This document shows, piece by piece, positions 5,763-10,476 of a stretch of 10,476 bases of DNA (the first letter of the stretch is position 1; every line of letters starts with the position of its first letter). The notes beneath the pieces were generated by a model that did no database searches, had not been told where the DNA came from, and worked only from the letters and a program-made list of their open reading frames with translations. Location of the stretch: contig JAJXTB010000026.1 in the NCBI GenBank assembly GCA_021784205.1, positions 14,380 through 24,855 of the forward strand, in the 5' to 3' direction. This DNA comes from Actinomycetes bacterium. GTDB taxonomy: Bacteria > Actinomycetota > Acidimicrobiia > Acidimicrobiales > RAAP-2. The translations under genes and the position numbers were made by a program.

Positions 5763-7031
5763 ATGACTACTACCCGCCTGCAACATCCCCGGCTCGGGAT
5801 CCCACAGCACCCGCTTCGGCGTAACGTCACCGACGCGGTTCTGGGCGGTGTCTGCGCGGGGATCGCGTGCCGGCTCGGAATTGACACGAGACGCGTGCGC
5901 CTCGCCGCCGCGCTGTTGAGCCTCGTCTTCGGCGTCGGTCTCGTCGTGTACATGCTGTGCTGGATTGCGATGTACCGCGACGGTGAGGACGTACCCATCG
6001 CGCGTCGCCTTGACGGTGAGCAACGTACCGCGACCATCGTGGCGTGGCTGTTGGCGGCGGTGCTCGCGGTGTTGCTACTCGTCGCACGCCTCGACATCGC
6101 CGTTCTCAGCCCCTACGCGTGGTCGATCCTGCTCAGTCTCGTCCTCGGGGTCGTCGTCTGGCGAGGGTCGTCATCCTCCGAACGCACGCACCTCGAAGCC
6201 ATCGCCCAGGCACTGCCCGTTCTCGGCGTCGCGTCGGGACGGGGGTGGCGAGCGATCGTGTGGCGCGTGATACCCGCCACGATCCTGATCGTGGTCGGCC
6301 TGCAGATACTCGGGCGGGTCGGCGGCGTCTGGGGGGCCGCAGTCCCGGCGTTCCTCGGTGGTGGCGTGCTGATCATCGGAATCCTCATCATGCTCGCACC
6401 GTGGTGGCTGCAGAACGTGCGCGACCTCTCGAGCGAGCGTCGCGTCCGCGTTCGTGCCGAGGAACGGGCCGCACTGGCGACCCACGTTCACGACTCGGTC
6501 TTGCAGACGCTCACCTTGATCGAGCGCTCCGCCGACGACCCCGTTACGGTTCGTCGGCTCGCCCGCGCCCAGGAACGCGACCTTCGTTCGTGGCTCTTCG
6601 CGCCCGACTACGTCGGCGCCACTGCGCGCAACGACGAGACGTTCGCCAGTCAGTTGCGCGCGATCCAACGTGACGTCGAACAGGACTACGGCGTACGAGT
6701 CGACCTCGTCGTCGTGGGCGACGCCCCGCTGGAGGAACGACTCAGCGGACTGATCGCGGCCGCGCGCGAGGCGGCCGTCAACGCCGCCAAGTGGTCGGGG
6801 GCGCAAGCCTTCAGCGTCTACGGGGAAGTCGAGCCCGATGCCATTTCCATTTACGTGCGCGACACCGGCGTCGGTTTCGACCCCGCCGCGGTACCCGATG
6901 ACCGTCAGGGCCTCTCCCACTCGATACGCGCGCGCGTCGAGCAACTCGGTGGTTCAAGCTCAGTACGAACCGCGAGCGGCGAGGGAACCGAGGTCACCGT
7001 GTCCATGTCGCGCGCGGTCGTCAGCCCGTGA
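5763..7031 (+). CDS. PspC-domain sensor histidine kinase (NarL/LuxR-type partner, MacS/LiaS-like)
   Basis: This 422-residue protein opens with a PspC domain (about 17-72; DAVLGGVCAGIACRLGIDT, then hydrophobic VYMLCWIAM). Membrane segments follow at about 90-109, 117-133, 168-183 and 195-213. The cytoplasmic kinase part begins with a HisKA_3 dimerisation helix holding the phospho-acceptor His243 in HVHDSVLQTL (H-D-x3-Q). The ATPase domain has an N box (REAAVNAAKW, Asn340), a G1 box (DTGVGFD, Asp367) and a C-terminal SGEGTEVTVSM strand. There is no large extracellular sensor loop, so it probably senses changes within the membrane or through the divergently encoded PspC partner. Its stop overlaps the start of the response regulator gene by 4 bp (GTGA), so the two form an operon and a cognate pair. 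The arrangement resembles the actinobacterial MacRS systems. Confidence 0.94.
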   Translation: MTTTRLQHPRLGIPQHPLRRNVTDAVLGGVCAGIACRLGIDTRRVRLAAALLSLVFGVGLVVYMLCWIAMYRDGEDVPIARRLDGEQRTATIVAWLLAAVLAVLLLVARLDIAVLSPYAWSILLSLVLGVVVWRGSSSSERTHLEAIAQALPVLGVASGRGWRAIVWRVIPATILIVVGLQILGRVGGVWGAAVPAFLGGGVLIIGILIMLAPWWLQNVRDLSSERRVRVRAEERAALATHVHDSVLQTLTLIERSADDPVTVRRLARAQERDLRSWLFAPDYVGATARNDETFASQLRAIQRDVEQDYGVRVDLVVVGDAPLEERLSGLIAAAREAAVNAAKWSGAQAFSVYGEVEPDAISIYVRDTGVGFDPAAVPDDRQGLSHSIRARVEQLGGSSSVRTASGEGTEVTVSMSRAVVSP

Positions 7032-7681
7032 ACCGGCCCCGCGTCTTTCTCGTCGACGACCACGAACTCATCCGTTCGGGCATCAAGGCCGAGATTGCCA
7101 ACGTCGTTGACATCGTGGGTGAAGCCGACGAAGTGGTCGCGGCGACCGAGATGATTCTCGAGCGACGGCCCGAAGTCGTCCTGCTCGACGTGCACATGCC
7201 CGACGGCGGCGGACTTCGAATACTGCGCGACGTGCGCCGATTGTGCACCGACGTTCGCTTTCTCGCGCTGTCGGTCTCCGACGCCGGCGAGGACGTCATC
7301 GCTGTCGTGCGTGCCGGTGCCAGTGGGTACGTCACCAAGAACATCTCGGGCGCCGACTTGATCGAGGCAATCTGGAGGATTCGAGCGGGCGACGCCGTCT
7401 TCTCGCCCATGCTGGCGGGCTTCGTGCTCGAGGCCTTCGCCGGTGAATCGTCCAGCGAGACGCCGCTAACGAGCGGCGACCCGGAGCTCGACCAATTGAC
7501 GAGCCGTGAGCAGCAAGTGCTCCGACTCATCGCGCGCGGTTACACGTACAAGCAGGCCGGCGTTCAACTCGGAATTTCGTCGAGAACTGTGGAGACCCAC
7601 GTCTCGTCAGTCCTGCGCAAACTCCAGCTTTCGAATCGGCACCAGTTGTCCAACTGGGCCAACGAGCGTCGCTTGACGTGA
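7028..7681 (+). CDS. NarL/LuxR-family response regulator, partner of the PspC kinase
   Basis: The receiver domain (1-120) has the acidic pair Asp10/Asp11, the phospho-acceptor Asp54 in LLDVHMP, Ser82 at the Thr/Ser switch position and Lys104 in GYVTKN. A short variable linker leads to a LuxR helix-turn-helix (about 155-217): LTSREQQVLRLIARGYTYKQ, then RTVETHVSSVLRKLQLSNRH. The GYTYK and LRKLQLSNRH-x-L-x-x-WA phrases are typical of regulators paired with PspC-domain kinases in actinobacteria. It is a DNA-binding dimer when phosphorylated. GTG 7028 overlaps the kinase stop by 4 bp, so translation is coupled. Likely targets are its own operon and the divergent PspC gene through the repeats at 5628-5702, which is inference. 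Confidence 0.95.
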   Translation: MNRPRVFLVDDHELIRSGIKAEIANVVDIVGEADEVVAATEMILERRPEVVLLDVHMPDGGGLRILRDVRRLCTDVRFLALSVSDAGEDVIAVVRAGASGYVTKNISGADLIEAIWRIRAGDAVFSPMLAGFVLEAFAGESSSETPLTSGDPELDQLTSREQQVLRLIARGYTYKQAGVQLGISSRTVETHVSSVLRKLQLSNRHQLSNWANERRLT

Positions 7682-7815
7682 CCGACCACGAACGAGGCTC
7701 GACGCCACGAAAGAACCCGGCCAGTGGCTCGGATCACTCACGCGGCGTTCGGCCTCGTCCGTGATCGAGTTCGTCACTTGCGCAAGCGCTGCCGCGCGAA
7801 TGACACCCTCGTAGT

Positions 7816-7840
7816 CGTGGTGGCGCCGTTAGGCACCACG
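7816..7840. terminator. First of two tandem hairpins between the response regulator and csp genes
   Basis: CGTGGTG (7816-7822) and CACCACG (7834-7840) are a perfect 7-bp inverted repeat; inner CC/GG pairs (7826-7827 with 7832-7833) shorten the loop. It lies in the convergent gap, 135 nt past the regulator stop. No T-tract. Confidence 0.4.
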
Positions 7841-7841
7841 A

Positions 7842-7860
7842 GCGGACCGACGCGGTCCGC
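7842..7860. terminator. Second tandem hairpin, next to the csp stop
   Basis: GCGGACC (7842-7848) and GGTCCGC (7854-7860) form a perfect GC-rich 7-bp stem with a 5-nt loop, beginning 5 nt after the csp stop on the minus strand. By position it is the likely terminator of csp, and with the first hairpin it could act in both directions. Confidence 0.5.
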
Positions 7861-7865
7861 CGCGC

Positions 7866-8066
7866 TCAGATTGCGCGAACGTTCAGCGCTTCTTCGCCCT
7901 TCTTACCGGGTGCGACGTCGAACTCGACCCGCTGACCCTCTTCGAGGCTCTTGTAGCCATCGCTTTGAATGTTGGAGAAATGTACGAACACGTCATCACC
8001 CTGCTCACGCGAGATGAAACCGAATCCCTTTTCTGCATTGAAAAACTTCACTGTACCGTTTGCCAC
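7866..8066 (-). CDS. cspA: Cold-shock domain protein (CspA family)
   Basis: The 66-residue protein is a complete single cold-shock domain, the usual length for the family. It has RNP1 KGFGFI (13-18) and RNP2 VFVHF (26-30), plus the typical opening [11 protein letters not shown] and ending NVRA. These aromatic and basic residues bind single-stranded RNA and DNA, and such proteins act as RNA chaperones or antiterminators in the cytoplasm. The gene starts with GTG at 8066; only a weak GAG lies 5 nt before it. It is a single gene, convergent with the response regulator and divergent from ada, with tight GC-rich hairpins after the stop. It may be constitutive rather than cold-induced, since many genomes carry several copies; the sequence does not tell. 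Confidence 0.96.
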   Translation of the reverse strand: MANGTVKFFNAEKGFGFISREQGDDVFVHFSNIQSDGYKSLEEGQRVEFDVAPGKKGEEALNVRAI

Positions 8067-8328
8067 TATTACTCAATTCTCAGAGCGACAAGCCAACCAT
8101 TTCGGCCTGCTCGCTCCTTGCAGTGTACTCACGAATGGGCCCCGATACGACACGACTCTCAATTTCTCCGCTATGGACTGCTCCCGTGACCCAAGACGGT
8201 GATCGGCCGGGCGAGCCGATGTGGCGAGGCGCCTTCGGCAAGTCTGGACGAATTTGGGCAACGAGTGCTCCCCTGACCGGTCGACACACGACCTCTCAAA
8301 CAGTACTGACGCCACTGGTCACTTCCGG

Positions 8329-8342
8329 GCCACGAACGTGGC
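8329..8342. repeat. Palindrome upstream of ada
   Basis: GCCACG-AA-CGTGGC is a perfect 6+6 inverted repeat about 118 bp before the proposed ada start. Extra copies of the half (GCCAC near 8311, GTGGC near 8344) flank it. It could be an operator for ada or csp; proposed from symmetry alone. Confidence 0.35.
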
Positions 8343-8446
8343 TGTGGCACCGCGGACGCTTCGACGTCGGCTCGCCTCTCGAAGGTCCTCGAGCAAACGC
8401 ACAATTACATGTCCGCCAGCGGAGTGCGCCGTGGGTTCGCCTCCCT

Positions 8447-8452
8447 TAAATT
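8447..8452 (+). promoter_or_regulatory. Candidate -10 box for a leaderless ada transcript
   Basis: TAAATT (TANNNT) ends 7 nt before the GTG at 8460. It sits in a small A/T-rich patch of an otherwise GC-rich region, and no Shine-Dalgarno precedes the GTG. This favours leaderless ada mRNA starting at that codon. No good -35 is seen, which would fit an activator-dependent promoter. Confidence 0.4.
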
Positions 8453-8459
8453 ACGAGTC

Positions 8460-9524
8460 GTGATCGACCTCGACGAACTGCGCTGGAACGTAGTCAAGAA
8501 TCGCGACGCGACCGCTGCGGGCGTCTTCGTCTACGCCGTCGCAACAACGGGCGTGTACTGTCGGCCGGGCTGCGCCTCGCGCCAACCGCTGCGACGCAAC
8601 GTCGAGTTCTTCTCAGGGCCCGCCGATGCCGTCGCCGCCGGGTTCCGAGCCTGCCGACGCTGTCGGCCCGATGAGTCGATAGTGCACGACCCCGCCGTCG
8701 ATGCGGTCGTCGAACTCTGTCGACAACTTGAACACTCCTCGCGGGATGTTGACGTCGTCGCCTTCGCCGCCGGACACGGCTACAGCGTGCGTCACCTACG
8801 CCGGCGATTCGTCGAACTCGTAGGGGTCTCGATCTCCGGGTACGCCCGAATTGCGCGTGCTGAACGAGTCCGCGCGTTGCTTCGCGCGAAGGTCCCCGTG
8901 ACCCAAGCCGCCATCGACGCCGGATACGGTTCGAGTCGCGCGTTCTACGAAACCGGCGCAGCCCAGCTGGGTATGACACCGCGTGCGTATCGCGATGGGG
9001 GTCGCGGTGAACGCATCACCTTCACGTCGCTCGTCACCCCCGTCGGCACGGTCGTCGCCGCGGCAACCGAACGGGGCGTCTGTGCCGTACGGATCGGCGC
9101 GAACGAGGCGGAACTCGTCCACCAGATCACCGCTGAATTCCCTAACGCGTCCGTCGAGCGCGGCGACGACGCGCTGGCTGACACCGCGCTCGTGCTCGCC
9201 GGCGCCGTGCGTGGCGAGCGCGACGCCACGGTGTTGCCGATCGACGTGCAGGGCACCGCGTTCCAGATGCGAGTATGGGATGTGCTCCGTAAGGTCCCCC
9301 TCGGCGACACGCTCACGTATTCACAGGTGGCCGAGCGCATCGGATCGCCTCGCGCGCTACGGGCGGTGGGCTCGGCCTGCGCCGCGAACCCCGCCGCGCT
9401 CGTCGTACCCTGTCACCGGATCGTGCGTCGCGACGGATCACTCGGGGGCTATCGCTGGGGACTTGACGTGAAGGACGCGTTACTCGACGCCGAGCGCTCT
9501 GTTGACGGGCAGGTACGTCAGTGA
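8460..9524 (+). CDS. ada: Ada: methyl-responsive transcription activator and O6-alkylguanine-DNA alkyltransferase
   Basis: Three parts are present in the usual order. The N-terminal zinc domain has four Cys at 34, 38, 65 and 68 (CRPGC and CRRCRP); the first accepts methyl groups from DNA phosphotriesters. An AraC-type helix-turn-helix follows (about 95-178; HGYSVRHLRRRF, then TQAAIDAGYGSSRAFY). The C-terminal methyltransferase has active-site Cys318 in PCHRIV, preceded by RAVGSACAANP and followed by GGYRWG; it removes alkyl groups from O6-guanine irreversibly. The frame is open up to ATG 8409, but GTG 8460 gives 354 residues, the same as E. coli Ada, and places the Cys residues 3-4 positions from theirs. 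Methylated Ada should activate its own operon, including the EamA gene whose start overlaps its stop by 4 bp. No alkA or alkB gene adjoins. Confidence 0.96.
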   Translation: MIDLDELRWNVVKNRDATAAGVFVYAVATTGVYCRPGCASRQPLRRNVEFFSGPADAVAAGFRACRRCRPDESIVHDPAVDAVVELCRQLEHSSRDVDVVAFAAGHGYSVRHLRRRFVELVGVSISGYARIARAERVRALLRAKVPVTQAAIDAGYGSSRAFYETGAAQLGMTPRAYRDGGRGERITFTSLVTPVGTVVAAATERGVCAVRIGANEAELVHQITAEFPNASVERGDDALADTALVLAGAVRGERDATVLPIDVQGTAFQMRVWDVLRKVPLGDTLTYSQVAERIGSPRALRAVGSACAANPAALVVPCHRIVRRDGSLGGYRWGLDVKDALLDAERSVDGQVRQ

Positions 9525-10465
9525 CGACGACCAATCCAAAACCTCGCGTCATCGGGTGGCAGGTGTGGTTCGTGCTGCTCGGAGCAATCTGGGGCTGTTC
9601 ATTCTGGTGGATCAAGCTGGGGCTGCGGGCGATGTCGCCGGTGGACGTCGCCTTCGTTCGCCTCGCCGCCGGCGCGGTCACGCTTGTCGCGCTGACGGCC
9701 CTCACGCGAACGCCCCTCGCGCGAAAGATAAAGACTTGGGGACACCTCTTCGTGCTCGCGGCCCTCTTGAACAGTGTCCCGTTCACCCTGTTCTCCTACG
9801 GCGAAACGCACATCTCGGCGGTGCTCGCGGGACTCATCAACGCCTGCACTCCACTGTCGACCCTGGTCGTCGCGCTGTTCATCGTGCGCCAGGAGCCCGT
9901 TCGCCCCGCCGTCATCGGCGGACTACTCGTGGGGCTCGTCGGCGTCATGGTCGTGATCGGGGTGTGGCAGGGATTCGGGGCGGGCCAACGATTGGGCGTC
10001 ATCGCCTGTCTTGGAGCGGTTGTCTCCTACGGCTTTGGCTTTACCTACGCTCGACAACATTTGGGTCATCTGCCCGACAAACCCATCGCACTCGCGACTG
10101 GCCAGATTCTCTGCGGAACACTGCAGATGGTCCCCTTCGCCATTGTCTTCGGACACCTGCACGCCACCCGACCACCGACGTCACTGCTCGCCCTCGGTGC
10201 CCTCGGGGTGCTTGGCACAGGAGTCGCCTACGTGCTCAACTTCGAAGTCGTGCGCAACGCGCCGGCCACCGTGGCGAGCAGCGTAACCTACCTCACTCCG
10301 GTCTTCGCGGTGATCGTGGGTATTGCATTCCTCAGTGAGTCACTCAGTTGGAACGAACCGGTGGGTGCACTACTCATCCTGTTCGGCGTCGCGATTTCCC
10401 AAGAGCGCTTTCGCCGTCGCGAACCACGACTGGCCGACGATACCTGGGCCGACGAAGCAGTCTGA
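9521..10465 (+). CDS. EamA/DMT-superfamily transporter (RhaT/YdcZ-like exporter)
   Basis: The 314-residue protein has ten predicted membrane segments in two EamA repeats (about 18-146 and 160-295). The first repeat has the family-typical GAIWGCSFWWIKLGLRAMSP opening and FTLFSYGETHISAVLAGLIN; the second has ALGVLGTGVAYVLNFEVVRN and SSVTYLTPVFAVIVGIAFLS, then ESLSWNEPVGALLI. Members export amino acids, nucleosides, metabolites or toxic compounds; the substrate here is unknown. GTG 9521 overlaps the ada stop (GTGA), with GGCAGG about 8 nt upstream inside the end of ada, so it is co-transcribed and translationally coupled to ada. That suggests a role linked to alkylating agents or their products, which is inference from position. 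The C-terminal tail is short, soluble and acidic. Confidence 0.94.
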   Translation: MTTTNPKPRVIGWQVWFVLLGAIWGCSFWWIKLGLRAMSPVDVAFVRLAAGAVTLVALTALTRTPLARKIKTWGHLFVLAALLNSVPFTLFSYGETHISAVLAGLINACTPLSTLVVALFIVRQEPVRPAVIGGLLVGLVGVMVVIGVWQGFGAGQRLGVIACLGAVVSYGFGFTYARQHLGHLPDKPIALATGQILCGTLQMVPFAIVFGHLHATRPPTSLLALGALGVLGTGVAYVLNFEVVRNAPATVASSVTYLTPVFAVIVGIAFLSESLSWNEPVGALLILFGVAISQERFRRREPRLADDTWADEAV

Positions 10466-10476
10466 TTCGATTCTGA

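Larger units (their letters stand above)
8067..8459. other. Divergent intergenic region between csp and ada
   Basis: These 393 bp hold no convincing gene: the open frames of up to about 130 codons lack family features and ribosome binding sites. The csp promoter and leader must lie in its left part; TACACT read on the minus strand near 8123-8128 is a possible -10 without a matching -35. The right part carries a GCCACG/CGTGGC palindrome (8329-8342) and a -10-like TAAATT directly before ada. A classical enterobacterial Ada box was not found. Confidence 0.5.

Noticed and set aside
5624..6097. In-frame upstream extension of the PspC gene (158 more codons)
   Set aside because: It would run antisense through the start of the sensor kinase and the palindrome. 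Its composition (Arg, Ser, Thr) is that of a shadow frame, and the PspC domain normally sits near the N-terminus.
8125..8131. GTACTCA half-site resembling a MacR-type operator arm
   Set aside because: Only one arm is present, the other half does not match, and my recollection of the motif is not firm enough to use it.
8249..8259. AATTTGGGCAA as an Ada box
   Set aside because: The E. coli site needs AAT and GCAA separated by 6 bp; here the gap is 4 bp and the site is far from the gene.
8409..8459. ATG start giving a 17-residue longer Ada
   Set aside because: No ribosome binding site; the GTG at 8460 gives the length and Cys spacing of E. coli Ada.

Overview
This is a GC-rich window with dense coding, frequent GTG starts and 4-bp stop/start overlaps. 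The gene set includes a PknB-type Ser/Thr kinase, a PspC-domain histidine kinase with a LuxR-type regulator, and a CspA-like cold-shock protein. Together these point to an actinobacterium (Actinomycetota). The exact class cannot be fixed from sequence alone; the strongly GTC/CGT-rich codon use and several starts without a Shine-Dalgarno sequence fit a deep-branching class such as Acidimicrobiia, which is inference. No tRNA, rRNA, CRISPR array, insertion sequence or phage gene was seen.

Layout. Positions 1-65 (minus) hold the first 21 codons of a secreted or membrane-anchored protein that runs off the left edge. Positions 66-572 are a less GC-rich non-coding stretch with interleaved inverted repeats. 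Positions 573-2063 (minus) encode a transmembrane Ser/Thr protein kinase. Positions 2346-3749 (plus) encode a sugar-porter-like MFS transporter, and 3876-4622 (plus) a DUF554 membrane protein. Positions 4676-5623 (minus) encode a PspC/toast-rack membrane protein. It is divergent from a two-gene operon at 5763-7681 (plus) encoding a PspC-domain sensor histidine kinase and its NarL/LuxR response regulator. A cold-shock protein lies at 7866-8066 (minus). A last operon (plus) pairs the Ada alkylation-damage protein (8460-9524) with an EamA/DMT-type exporter (9521-10465).

How the genes fit together. The clearest module is the envelope-stress cassette at 4676-7681. Two proteins carry PspC domains: one a membrane protein with a LiaF-like C-terminal domain, the other the kinase. 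They are transcribed away from each other across a 139-bp gap holding a perfect 16-bp-arm inverted repeat and 10-bp-phased direct repeats. The layout suggests that the response regulator controls both sides. The Ada/EamA pair is translationally coupled, which suggests that the exporter is induced with alkylation repair. The remaining genes look like independently transcribed single genes.

Nothing here is clearly a wholly new system. The observations most worth following are the perfect palindrome in the PspC divergent region, the interleaved repeats upstream of the truncated secreted gene, the duplicated extracytoplasmic motif of the kinase, and the Ada-exporter coupling.
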